From contig DAIRDJ010000031.1 in assembly GCA_036796215.1 (NCBI GenBank), forward strand, positions 1-34,335: a stretch of 34,335 bases of DNA. The letters are read 5' to 3'. This DNA is from SLRI01 sp036796215 (lineage in GTDB: Bacteria > Pseudomonadota > Alphaproteobacteria > Geminicoccales > Geminicoccaceae). Under the pieces are notes generated by a model. It was not told where the DNA came from. It worked only from the letters and a program-made list of their open reading frames with translations, and did not search any database. The position numbers and the translations under genes are program-made. Below, piece after piece: positions 26,033 to 34,160 of the stretch; position 1 is the stretch's first letter, and the number at the start of each line of letters is the position of its first letter.

Positions 26033-27217
26033 GTGGCCGATGCACCCGGTAGCTGGCTCACCAAGCTCAAGCCGTTCCAGGCCGCTCTCGTCGGCGGCTT
26101 GCTGGTCGTTCTCGTCATCCTCGGGCTCTGGGGGCGTGGCAATTACACGTTGCTGGGGCTCTTGTCCGTCGATAATCGCGAGGCCGATTTCCAGGCGTTC
26201 CTCGAGTCCAAGGTCGCAGACCAGGAGCCCGAGATCCGGCGGCAATATCTCACCCGGTTGATCGTCGCCGCACTCAATGTCGCCGAAGCGCTGGACGAGG
26301 ACGAGAGAGTGCGCTTTGCGGCTTCGCTCGAAGCCGACCTTCGGCAATTCGACTTCTACACCCTGGAAGACGGTCGTCTGCGTGATCGCCTGGCGCTGAG
26401 CTTCGGCCATCGGGTGGCACCCGACGACGCCGACGAGGCGCTGCGGACGCGCGAGCGGATCGCCACGGCAGCGGTCCAGGGCATTGGCCAACTGGCCTCG
26501 CAGAAGGATGCGCTGCCGCCGCTGGCCGGTCTCGCCAACGCCCTGGTGGCGCTGGATTTCGTCGATGTCCGCAGCGATGCATTGATCGAGCGGCTGCGCC
26601 AGCTCGATGCCGACGACCTCCAGGCGGGCGAACTGCGTAGTCTGCTCTATGCGTTCGACGGGCCGTTTCGCAAAGCCGATCTCTTTTTCGATGCGCCGGC
26701 CGAATTTGTCGAGGCGATCCACGCGTTGAAGACGCACGCCGAGTATTACCGACACGACCTGGTCGTCACCCTCTGGCAGGACGCCCTCGAAGGGGAGGGG
26801 ATCTTCACCATCGAGCGCTCCGGGGTCGAGGTTCGCATCGATGCCGATCCGACATTGACGCGCTATGATGCCGTCGTGTGCCGGGGCGAGCGCGACCTCT
26901 ACGATGCGGGCTTCTTCCTTGTGCGTGAAGCCGACGGCGCCTTCGCGCATGTTCGCGCCAAGCCGTTCAGGGACAGCAGGGACTGTAGCCGCGAGCTGCT
27001 GGACCCCGATGCGCTGACCATCTGGCTATCGCCCGCGGGTGCCGCCCAGTTGCTGGTCAAGGAGCCCCGCCCCTTGACGGCCGACGTCTATCCGATCCGC
27101 GACGTCAAGCTCAGGCGGTCGCCATCGCACGACCTCTTGCCACCCATGCTGGCGCCGAGCCGCAACGACGCCACGCTGATCGAAAGTCTTGCGGCGGAGC
27201 TCGTGGCGCTGCGCTAG
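26033..27217 (+). CDS. Single-pass membrane-anchored protein of unknown function (394 aa)
   Basis: GTG 26033 with GGAGAGGAG upstream opens a 394-residue protein. A short cytoplasmic N-terminus (about 16 residues, Lys-rich) is followed by one membrane helix (ALVGGLLVVLVILGLWG, about 18-34). A long soluble domain follows, probably periplasmic or possibly cytoplasmic. The soluble part is helical and acidic to about residue 250 (e.g. AALNVAEALDEDERVRFAASLE), then more beta-like (GIFTIERSGVEVRIDADP; VVCRGERDLYDAGFFLVRE). Two Cys lie in the second part (VCRGE and DCSREL). No catalytic motif is seen and I do not recognise the family. Confidence 0.65.
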   Translation: MADAPGSWLTKLKPFQAALVGGLLVVLVILGLWGRGNYTLLGLLSVDNREADFQAFLESKVADQEPEIRRQYLTRLIVAALNVAEALDEDERVRFAASLEADLRQFDFYTLEDGRLRDRLALSFGHRVAPDDADEALRTRERIATAAVQGIGQLASQKDALPPLAGLANALVALDFVDVRSDALIERLRQLDADDLQAGELRSLLYAFDGPFRKADLFFDAPAEFVEAIHALKTHAEYYRHDLVVTLWQDALEGEGIFTIERSGVEVRIDADPTLTRYDAVVCRGERDLYDAGFFLVREADGAFAHVRAKPFRDSRDCSRELLDPDALTIWLSPAGAAQLLVKEPRPLTADVYPIRDVKLRRSPSHDLLPPMLAPSRNDATLIESLAAELVALR

Positions 27218-27273
27218 GCCCGCATGCTCCGCTACTGGGACCGGGCGCATTGTAACGCGAAAGGACGATCGAC

Positions 27274-27426
27274 ATGCGCGTTCTGACAGCACTCTCGTTC
27301 TCCCTCGCCATCCTCGCGGCGCCGTTGGCCGCACTGGCCGATTGCGTCCATGAAGGCCAGACCTATCCGGAGGGTACCCGGATCGGACCCTATGTCTGCA
27401 CCAACGGTGAGTGGGTCCCCGGCTGA
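27274..27426 (+). CDS. Small secreted protein with a Cys pair (50 aa)
   Basis: A 50-residue protein starting at ATG 27274, with AAGGAC seven bases upstream. Residues 1-22 (RVLTALSFSLAILAAPLAALA) are a clear signal peptide with an Ala-x-Ala site. The mature 28 residues contain two cysteines (ADCVHEGQTYPEGTRIG, then YVCTNGEWVPG), which could form a disulfide in the periplasm. The pattern C-x-G-x-x-Y-x-x-G-x-x-I-x-C-x-x-G-x-W resembles small domains such as the DUF1496 type or a chitin-binding/vWC-like knuckle, but I cannot assign it. It lies between the membrane-anchored protein and the ArsR-methyltransferase gene. Confidence 0.65.
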   Translation: MRVLTALSFSLAILAAPLAALADCVHEGQTYPEGTRIGPYVCTNGEWVPG

Positions 27427-27491
27427 GCTGAGCCCGGCCTTGCCACGGGCGCTCGCAGCGGCTGGATAGCCGACGCCAGCATTGAAGGGCC

Positions 27492-27533
27492 TTGCATCGT
27501 TGCGGCTCTCGATATAAGGATATGCGCATATCC
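27492..27533 (+). promoter_or_regulatory. Perfect 16-bp palindrome and overlapping promoter of the methionine-cycle operon
   Basis: GGATATGCGCATATCC (27518-27533) is a perfect palindrome ending 10 bases before the regulator's ATG. TTGCAT (27492-27497) and TATAAG (27513-27518) could be -35 and -10 boxes, with a short 15-base spacer. The palindrome would then cover the transcription start. Its symmetry and position fit an ArsR-family operator used for autorepression and repression of metF-metH. The palindrome is certain; the promoter boxes are tentative. The leader would be very short and has no clear ribosome site. Confidence 0.65.
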
Positions 27534-27543
27534 AATTTTACTG

Positions 27544-28557
27544 ATGCGCAAGGTGATGGTAGCCAGCTCCCTCGACGACCTCCTCAACGGTCTGCGTGCC
27601 GCAGCCGAGCCCTCCCGAGTTCGGCTGCTCGCCATCTGCAGCCACGGCGAGTGGACGGTGAGCGAACTCGTTCAGGTGATGGCACAGAGTCAGCCGCGCA
27701 TTTCCCGGCATCTCAAGCTCTTGGCCGAGGCCGGGTTGCTGGAGCGGTTTCGCGAGGGCGGCTGGGTCTTCTATCGCCGGGCGCAGAGCGGCGAGGCCGC
27801 CCGGATCGCCCGGTCGCTCTGCCGGCTCCTGCCCGAGGGTGATCCGCTCTTGGCCCTCGACCGGCAGCGCCTCGCTGCAATCCGGGCGGCCCGGCGCCGC
27901 GAGGCCGAGCGGTTCTTTGACGCCCGCGCCGCCGTCTGGGACAGCGAGACCGACGTCGCCATCGAGGCCGGTGCGGTCGAGCGCGAGCTCGTGCGCATTT
28001 TCGGCGCGGCGCGGACCGAGTCGCTGCTCGATATCGGCACCGGCACCGGCCGCATCCTGCAGGTGTTGGCCGGGCATATCGGCAGCGGGCTCGGCGTCGA
28101 TCTCAGCCACGACATGCTGCGCGTCGCCCGGGCCAATCTCGATCGGCGCGAAGCCAGGAATTGTCAGGTACGCTACGGCGACATGTACCAGCTGCCGCTC
28201 TCCGACGGGGCGGTGCATGCCGTGACCCTGCACCAGGTGCTGCATTTCGCCGACGATCCCCGCGCCGCCCTTGCCGAGGCCGCGCGCGTGCTGGCGCCGG
28301 GCGGGCGGCTGGTCGTCGTCGATCTGGCGCAGCACGATCTGGAATGGCTGCGAACCGAGAAGGGGCATCGCCGGCTGGGCTTCGCCCCCGGCGAGGTCGC
28401 CGGCTGGTTCGCCGAGTTCGGCCTCGAGCCCGCGCCGGTCACCCGGCTCGAGGGCGAGGGGGCCGATGTCTGTATTTGGCTGGCGAAGAAGGTCGTTCGG
28501 GGCGACGACCTCCACGCCGATGCCATGACCCTGACGAGAACCGAGAGGGCCGCTTGA
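27544..28557 (+). CDS. ArsR-family regulator fused to a SAM-dependent methyltransferase
   Basis: A 337-residue fusion. Residues 1-95 are an ArsR winged helix (LRAAAEPSRVRLLAICS; WTVSELVQVMAQSQPRISRHLKLLAEAGLLERFREG). From about 120 a class I methyltransferase has motif I LLDIGTGTGR (about 161-170), then GVDLSHDMLRVAR and QLPLSDGAVHAVTLHQVLHF. There are no ArsR metal-site cysteines in the helix, so a metabolite such as SAM or SAH, sensed by the methyltransferase domain, is the likely signal. Its stop overlaps metF (TGATG), so it regulates the genes it travels with. ATG 27544 lacks a ribosome site; ATG 27556 is an alternative. Confidence 0.88.
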   Translation: MRKVMVASSLDDLLNGLRAAAEPSRVRLLAICSHGEWTVSELVQVMAQSQPRISRHLKLLAEAGLLERFREGGWVFYRRAQSGEAARIARSLCRLLPEGDPLLALDRQRLAAIRAARRREAERFFDARAAVWDSETDVAIEAGAVERELVRIFGAARTESLLDIGTGTGRILQVLAGHIGSGLGVDLSHDMLRVARANLDRREARNCQVRYGDMYQLPLSDGAVHAVTLHQVLHFADDPRAALAEAARVLAPGGRLVVVDLAQHDLEWLRTEKGHRRLGFAPGEVAGWFAEFGLEPAPVTRLEGEGADVCIWLAKKVVRGDDLHADAMTLTRTERAA

Positions 28558-29486
28558 TGAGCATTTCAGGGACGACGACGTCGGACAACGCGGCAGGCGG
28601 GTCCTGGACCCTGGCGGCAGAGCTGCCCCGGGTCCAGTTGTCGGTCGAATTGTTTCCGCCCAAGTGGCCGGCCGAAGCCATGGCGTTGCTCGAGCAGATC
28701 GACGTGCTCGATGTGCTGGAGCCCGCCTACTACACGGTGACCAGCGGTGCCGGTGGCGGGGCGATCGATGCGACCAAGAGCGTCGTCGAGGTGGTCAAGG
28801 AGCACACCCGCCGGCCGGTGGCGGCGCATCTGACCTGTGTCGGTCGCAGCCGGGCCGAAATCAATGCGGTGGCCGACGCCTACTGGCAGGCCGGGATCCA
28901 CCATATCGTGGCCTTGCGCGGTGATGCGCCCAAGGATGCGGCGCGCTACGAGCCCGAGGCCGACGGCTTCGCCTATGCGACCGATCTGGTCGCCGGCCTC
29001 AAGGCGCGGCACGATTTCGAGATCAGCGTCGCCTGCTATCCCGAAACGCACCCCGAAGCGCCGAGCGCGGCGTTCGATCTCGACAATCTGAAGCGCAAGG
29101 TCGATGCCGGGGCGGATCGGGTGATCAGCCAGTACTGCTTCGACACCGACCAGGTGCTGCGCTTTCGCGACCGGCTGGCGGCAGCGAACATCAGGGTGCC
29201 GTTCGTGCCCGGGATCATGCCGATCCACTCCTTCCCGCAGATCAAGCGGTTCAGCGAGCGTTGCGGCGCCGGCGTGCCGGGCTGGCTGGTCAGGCTGTTC
29301 GACGCCGTCGAGCCGGGCTCGGACCTGCACAAGATGGTCGCGGCTTCGGTCGCGGGTGAGCAGTCGCGCCGACTGGTCGCCGAGGGCTTCGAGCACCTGC
29401 ACATCTACGCCTTGAATCGAGCGGAGCTGTCGGTCGCCGTTTTCCGCCTTCTCGGCGGTCGGCCGGCGATGCGCCTGGCGGCATAA
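28557..29486 (+). CDS. metF: 5,10-methylenetetrahydrofolate reductase
   Basis: A 309-residue flavin enzyme reducing methylene-THF to methyl-THF, the methyl donor for MetH. Landmarks are VQLSVELFPPKWP (start of the TIM barrel with the catalytic Glu), YYTVTSGAGG, AHLTCVGRSRAEI, HIVALRGDAPKD, CYPETHPEA, GADRVISQYCFD and VPGIMPIHSF. The length is normal for bacterial MetF. The ATG shares one base with the regulator's stop (TGATG), and GAGAGGG lies upstream. metH follows after 74 bases. Confidence 0.94.
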   Translation: MSISGTTTSDNAAGGSWTLAAELPRVQLSVELFPPKWPAEAMALLEQIDVLDVLEPAYYTVTSGAGGGAIDATKSVVEVVKEHTRRPVAAHLTCVGRSRAEINAVADAYWQAGIHHIVALRGDAPKDAARYEPEADGFAYATDLVAGLKARHDFEISVACYPETHPEAPSAAFDLDNLKRKVDAGADRVISQYCFDTDQVLRFRDRLAAANIRVPFVPGIMPIHSFPQIKRFSERCGAGVPGWLVRLFDAVEPGSDLHKMVAASVAGEQSRRLVAEGFEHLHIYALNRAELSVAVFRLLGGRPAMRLAA

Positions 29487-29560
29487 GGGGCGGCTCGAGA
29501 AGGCGGCGGCGCGGCAAGCCAGGCCCCCGTCCGCATCAGCTCACGCGACAAAGGACTGAC

Positions 29561-32500
29561 ATGGTCGATTTCGCCCATCACGCGCGCACGCGGGTGATCC
29601 TCTTCGACGGCGGCATGGGAACCCAGATCCAGGGCCGCGACCTCACGGTCGACGGGGATTTCTGGGGGCAGGAGAACTGCTCGGAGATCCTGAACCTGTC
29701 GCGCCCCGATCTGGTGACCGAGATCCACCGCGACTACCTGCTCGCGGGCTCGGATGCGATCGAGACCAACACCTTCGGCGGCTCGCCGGTGACGCTCGGC
29801 GAGTTCGACCTGCAGGACCGGGCCTTCGAGATCAATCTGTCGGCGGCCCGGCTCGCCCGCGAGGCGATCCTGAGCCTGGGTGCCGGGGCCCGGCAGCGCT
29901 TCGTCGTCGGTGCGATCGGCCCGGGTACCAAGCTGCCGTCGCTCGGCCATGTCGCCTACCGCGACGTCGAGGCGGCGGTGGCGGTCCAGGCAGGCGCATT
30001 GATCCAGGGCGGGGTCGACGCACTGTTGATCGAGACCTGCCAGGACCCCTTGCAGGTCAAGGCCGCGGTCAACGGCACGAAGCTGGCGCTCAAGGCCGAA
30101 GGGAAGCAGCTGCCGATCCTCGTCCAGGTGACGATCGAGACCACCGGCACCATGCTGGTCGGCACCGACATCGCGGCGGCGATCACCATCATCGGCTCGC
30201 TCGGCGTCGACGGGATCGGTCTCAACTGTGCAACCGGCCCCAAGGAGATGGCCGAGCATCTCCGCCAGCTCGGCCAGACCTGGCCCGGGCTGACCTCGGT
30301 CCAGCCCAATGCCGGCCTGCCGGAGCTCAAGGACGGCCAGACCTACTACCCGCTCGGTCCCACCGAGCTCGCCCAGTGGCTGAAGCGGTTCATCACCGAG
30401 GACGGGGTCAACATGGTCGGCGGCTGCTGCGGCACCGGGGTCGAGCACATCCGGGCCCTGGACGGGATGCTGCGCGAGCTCGCCGGCGACGGCTTCCGGC
30501 CCGAGCCGGTGGCCCGGACGACGGAGCAGGTACCGCAACTGGCCTCGCTCTTCTCGGCCGTGCCGCTCAGGCAGGAGAACGCCTATCTCTCGATCGGCGA
30601 GCGCTGCAACGCCAATGGCTCGAAGAAGTTTCGCCTGCTGCAGGAGGCGCGGGACTGGGACGGCTGTGTCGCCATGGGCCGCGAGCAGCAGCGCGAGGGC
30701 TCGCACACGCTCGATCTCTGCACCGCCTTCGTCGGCCGCGACGAGGTCGCCGACATCACCGCCGTCACCACGCTGATGCGCGGCCAGGTCGACGCCCCAT
30801 TGGTTTTCGATTCGACGGAGTATCCGGTGCTGGAGGCCGCCTTCGAGCTCTACGGCGGCAAGGGGGTCCTCAACTCGATCAATTTCGAGGACGGCGAGGC
30901 GGCCGCCGAAAAGCGGATGGCCCTGGCCAGGAAGCACGGTGCCGCGGTGATAGCGCTCACCATCGACGAAGACGGCATGGCGAAGACCGCCGACGACAAG
31001 CTGCGGATCGCCCGCCGCCTGGTCGATTTCGCCTGCGGCCGTTACGGCCTGCAGCAGTCGGATCTGTTGATCGATCCTTTGACCTTCACGATCTGCACCG
31101 GCAACCAGGACGACAGGAAGCTCGGGGTTTGGACGCTCGACGCCATCGAGCGCATCCACACCGAGTTCCCCGAGATCCAGATCATCCTCGGGCTCTCGAA
31201 CATCTCGTTCGGCTTGAACGCCGCGGCCCGCCACGTCTTGAACTCGGTGATGCTGGATCACGCGCAGAAGCGCGGGCTCAGCGGGGCGATCGTGCATTCG
31301 TCGAAGATCATGGCCCTGCACAAGATCCCGAAAGAGGAGATCGAGGCGGCCGAGGATCTGATCTTCGACCATTGGCGCGACGGCAAGGACCCTCTGCAGA
31401 CGTTCATGGCCCTCTTCGCCGATCGCAAGGCCGAGGCGTCGACGAAGCGCGAGCGGCCGGAGAAGGTCGAGGAGCGGCTCGCCCAGCGGATCGTCGACGG
31501 CGACAAGGAGGGGCTCGAGGCCGATCTCGAGCTCGCCATGGAGAGCTACGAGCCCCTTGCCATCATCAACCAGCATCTGCTCGCGGGCATGAAAGTCGTG
31601 GGTGAGCTCTTCGGCGCCGGCAAGATGCAACTCCCCTTCGTGCTGCAGTCGGCCGAGACGATGAAGAAGTCGGTGGCCTATCTCGAGCCCTTCATGGAGA
31701 AGGTCGAGGGGCAGGAGAAGGCGACGATCGTCTTGGCGACCGTGAAGGGCGACGTGCACGACATCGGCAAGAACCTCGTCGACATCATCCTCACCAATAA
31801 CGGCTATCGCTGCGTGAACATCGGCATCAAGCAGCCGCTGAACAACATTTTGGCGGCAGCGCGCGAGTCGAAGGCGGATGCGATCGGCATGTCCGGCCTG
31901 TTGGTGAAGTCCACGGTCATCATGCGCGAGAACCTCGAGGAGATGAGCCGCGAGGGGCTCGACTTCCCGGTGATCCTGGGTGGGGCAGCGTTGACCCGCG
32001 CCTATGTCGAGGACGACTGTGTGAAGGCGTACGCGAGCGGCCGGGTCGCCTATGCCCGAGACGCGTTCGACGGCCTCAAGCTCATGGACCAGATCGCGAC
32101 CGGCAGGTTCGACGCCTATCTCGCCGACATCCAGGAAAAGCAGCAGCAGAAAAAGCGGCCGCCGCGCAAGCAGCGCACGCTCGAGCACAATGACGGTAGC
32201 GTGCCGATCATGCGGCCGGTCGACATCGAGGAGACCAGGCTCCGCCGCGATCAGTTGAGCAATGGTGTCGAGATTCCGCCCCCGCCGTTCTGGGGGGCAC
32301 GCGTGATCGAGAACGTCCCGGTCAAGGCCCTCTTGCCCTATCTCAACGACAACATGCTCTACCAGTTCCACTGGGGCTACAAGAAGGAGGGGCGCTCGCT
32401 CGACCAGTTCCTCGCCTGGGCCAGAAAGGAGCTGCGGCCGGTGCTGCAGGATCTTCTGGCGGAGACCGAGGCGGGTAACGTGTTTCAGCCGCAGGCATCC

Positions 32501-33064
32501 TACGGCTATTGGAAGGCCGCGGGTGAGGGCAACACGCTCGTGGTCTTCGAGGAGGACGGGGTCACCGAATACTGCAGGTTCAACCTGCCGCGGCAGCAGA
32601 AGAAGGACGGGCTCTGCATCGCCGATTTCTTCCGCGACGTCGACAGCGACGAGCGCGACGTGATCGGCCTGCAGGTGGTCACGGTGGGCCAGTACGCGGC
32701 CGAGGTGGCGAGGGAGTGGTTCAAGCAGGACCGCTACCAGGACTATGTCCGGCTGCACGGCCTGGGTGTCGAGCTCGCCGAGGCCTTGGCCGAGTACGTG
32801 CACGCCAAGATCAGGGCCGAGCTCGGCTTCGGGCATCACGACGCCCGCTCGATGGCCGAGCTCTTGAAGCAGGGCTATCGCGGCTCGCGCTACAGCTTCG
32901 GCTATCCGGCCTGTCCGACCCTGAAGGACCAGGAGCCGATGCTCGAGCTCCTGGGCTCGTCACGGATCGGCGTCGAGCTCAGCGACGAGTGGCAGCTGCA
33001 TCCCGAGCAGAGCACGAGTGCGATCGTCGTGCACCACCCGCAGGCGCGCTATTTCAACGTCTAG
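29561..33064 (+). CDS. metH: Cobalamin-dependent methionine synthase
   Basis: A 1167-residue full-length MetH transferring methyl from methyl-THF via cob(I)alamin to homocysteine. The domain order is intact. The homocysteine domain (ILFDGGMGTQIQ) has zinc cysteines in GLNCATGP (about 222) and GGCCGTG (about 287). The pterin domain has IGERCNANGSKKF. The cobalamin cap and Rossmann module have DVHDIGKN (about 731, His ligand) and GMSGLLVKS. The C-terminal SAM-binding activation domain has GYPACPTLKDQEP. Many relatives split these domains; this one does not. AAAGGA precedes the ATG. It is the last gene of the regulator-metF-metH operon. No cobalamin riboswitch is seen upstream. Confidence 0.96.
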   Translation: MVDFAHHARTRVILFDGGMGTQIQGRDLTVDGDFWGQENCSEILNLSRPDLVTEIHRDYLLAGSDAIETNTFGGSPVTLGEFDLQDRAFEINLSAARLAREAILSLGAGARQRFVVGAIGPGTKLPSLGHVAYRDVEAAVAVQAGALIQGGVDALLIETCQDPLQVKAAVNGTKLALKAEGKQLPILVQVTIETTGTMLVGTDIAAAITIIGSLGVDGIGLNCATGPKEMAEHLRQLGQTWPGLTSVQPNAGLPELKDGQTYYPLGPTELAQWLKRFITEDGVNMVGGCCGTGVEHIRALDGMLRELAGDGFRPEPVARTTEQVPQLASLFSAVPLRQENAYLSIGERCNANGSKKFRLLQEARDWDGCVAMGREQQREGSHTLDLCTAFVGRDEVADITAVTTLMRGQVDAPLVFDSTEYPVLEAAFELYGGKGVLNSINFEDGEAAAEKRMALARKHGAAVIALTIDEDGMAKTADDKLRIARRLVDFACGRYGLQQSDLLIDPLTFTICTGNQDDRKLGVWTLDAIERIHTEFPEIQIILGLSNISFGLNAAARHVLNSVMLDHAQKRGLSGAIVHSSKIMALHKIPKEEIEAAEDLIFDHWRDGKDPLQTFMALFADRKAEASTKRERPEKVEERLAQRIVDGDKEGLEADLELAMESYEPLAIINQHLLAGMKVVGELFGAGKMQLPFVLQSAETMKKSVAYLEPFMEKVEGQEKATIVLATVKGDVHDIGKNLVDIILTNNGYRCVNIGIKQPLNNILAAARESKADAIGMSGLLVKSTVIMRENLEEMSREGLDFPVILGGAALTRAYVEDDCVKAYASGRVAYARDAFDGLKLMDQIATGRFDAYLADIQEKQQQKKRPPRKQRTLEHNDGSVPIMRPVDIEETRLRRDQLSNGVEIPPPPFWGARVIENVPVKALLPYLNDNMLYQFHWGYKKEGRSLDQFLAWARKELRPVLQDLLAETEAGNVFQPQASYGYWKAAGEGNTLVVFEEDGVTEYCRFNLPRQQKKDGLCIADFFRDVDSDERDVIGLQVVTVGQYAAEVAREWFKQDRYQDYVRLHGLGVELAEALAEYVHAKIRAELGFGHHDARSMAELLKQGYRGSRYSFGYPACPTLKDQEPMLELLGSSRIGVELSDEWQLHPEQSTSAIVVHHPQARYFNV

Positions 33065-33087
33065 CGGTCGAACCGGGGCAGCCGAGC

Positions 33088-33562
33088 TTGGACGACGTCA
33101 CCATCGCCCGAGCACTGCACGTGCTCGCCATCGTGCACTGGATCGGCGGGGTAGGTCTCGCAACTCTCTCGATCCTGCCAGCCGTCCGGCGCTTCGCCGA
33201 GGCCAGCGAGCGGCTTGCCGTCTGCGAGGCGATCGAGGGGCGTTTCTCGGCGCAGGCCAAGATCTCGGTCACCCTCGCAGGTCTTACCGGCCTCTACATC
33301 ACGCATCGCCTCGATGCCTGGCACCGCTTCGTCGAGCCCGGCTATTGAGTGGATGGACGCCATGGTCCTGATCTGGCTCGTCTTCACCATCGTACTCTTC
33401 GCGGCTGAGCCGCTGGTCCCGCATGACTGGTTCCGCCGGCGCGCCCGAGCAGCGCCCGAGAGCACCTTCCGGCTCGTCCAGCGCGCCCATTTGCTGCTCC
33501 TGCTGGCCTCCGGCATCATCGTAGGTGCAGCCGTCCTCGGCGCTCATGGCCTCCTCTACTGA
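33088..33562 (+). pseudogene. Small multi-pass membrane protein, frameshifted
   Basis: Two frames join to a protein of about 157 residues with about four membrane segments: ARALHVLAIVHWIGGVGLATLSIL, KISVTLAGLTGLYI, MVLIWLVFTIVLFAAEPLV and LLLLLASGIIVGAAVLGA. The first frame stops at TGA 33346-33348 after FVEPGY. Removing the A at 33348 gives GYWWMDAMVLIW, which restores one continuous frame. The start is probably TTG 33088 (MDDVTIARAL), 24 bases after metH. It resembles small four-helix membrane proteins of unknown function, such as CopD- or DUF4149-like; I cannot assign it. The single inserted base may be a sequencing error or a recent mutation. Confidence 0.65.
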
Positions 33563-33712
33563 GTGGCCGCGCGACCGGCCTCTTGCGTGCGAGCCTTCTC
33601 GAGGATCCCGGGCCATGCGGATCCACGGCGTTGTGCCGCCCTTCCCGCCTGATGACGCAGGCGACGGCGGTGGTGGCAGAAAGTCGCGCTGCCGATCCGC
33701 GAGGATGCGCGC
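33563..33712. other. Stretch without a supported gene
   Basis: The 150 bases after the membrane protein, and a further 150 or so before the recognisable receiver sequence, have short open frames on both strands with no recognisable domain and low-complexity His/Arg/Pro-rich translations. I see no hairpin, RNA or repeat. It may be decayed sequence. Confidence 0.4.
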
Positions 33713-34117
33713 TTGCTCATAGTCGTGATCCAGCGCCAACCGCACCTTACACCGCCGCCTTTGCCGGGAGAACGTGTTAGTCTTGCCCATGATGGCTCCA
33801 CTCTTTCAGGAGTTGGAGCCGCCGGCAAACCGCCCGGGGAGGCCAGGGACATCTTCCGCAGCTACAGCCTCGATCTCGTCTTTCTCGACGTCGAGCTCCC
33901 GGGTGCCAGCGGCCTTGAGCTCCTCCCCCACTTCCGCGACACCGACCCCCAGCTCCCCATCGTCATGGTCACCCACCACAGCACCCAGGACGTCGTCGTC
34001 CAGGCGCTCCGCCAGGGTGCCTTCGGCTTCATCGTCAAACCCTACAGCCTGAACAAACTCAAAGAGATCTTCACCAAACTCGACCGCCGCCTCGCCACCG
34101 AGCCGGTCGGCGCTTAG
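33713..34117 (+). pseudogene. Truncated response-regulator receiver domain (CheY-like)
   Basis: Residues about 48-130 are a good receiver second half: DIFRSYSLDLVFLDVELPGASGL with the phosphoacceptor Asp, then LPIVMVTHHS (Thr) and GAFGFIVKPYSLNKLKEIF (Lys-Pro). The expected first strand with its acidic pair and the helix after it are missing. In their place is LTPPPLPGERVSLAHDGSTLSGV, which looks non-receiver. The start codon is unclear (TTG 33713 opens the frame). A deletion or fusion has probably removed about 30-40 residues. CitB/DcuR-type regulators have similar second halves but also a C-terminal DNA-binding domain, absent here. It is probably a non-functional remnant. Confidence 0.6.
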
Positions 34118-34139
34118 GGAGTAGAAAAAACGAAGCATC

Positions 34140-34160
34140 AGGGGAGGCAGCGCCTCCCCT
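34140..34160. terminator. Palindromic hairpin after the receiver remnant
   Basis: AGGGGAGGC (34140-34148), loop AGC, GCCTCCCCT (34152-34160): a perfect 9-bp stem followed by GGCCCCAC. An A6 run lies just upstream (34124-34130 region). The stem core (GGGGAGG/CCTCCCC), the trailing CCCCAC and the upstream A-run are shared with the element at 21566. Confidence 0.6.

Noticed and set aside
25545..26045. Open frame on the minus strand overlapping the 88-residue gene
   Set aside because: No ribosome site or recognisable content; it shadows the plus-strand gene.
27427..27543. SAM, SAH or cobalamin riboswitch before the methionine operon
   Set aside because: Only about 115 bases are available, no conserved core was seen, and a protein operator (the palindrome) explains regulation.
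29405..32839. A very long open frame (over 1100 codons) antisense to metH
   Set aside because: GC-rich codon bias leaves antisense frames open. The translation is low-complexity (Leu/Asp/Glu/Arg/His-rich) with no domain, while metH on the other strand is complete.
33299..33852. Minus-strand frames over the membrane-protein and receiver remnants
   Set aside because: Arg/His/Pro-rich translations without motifs; the plus-strand remnants explain the region.
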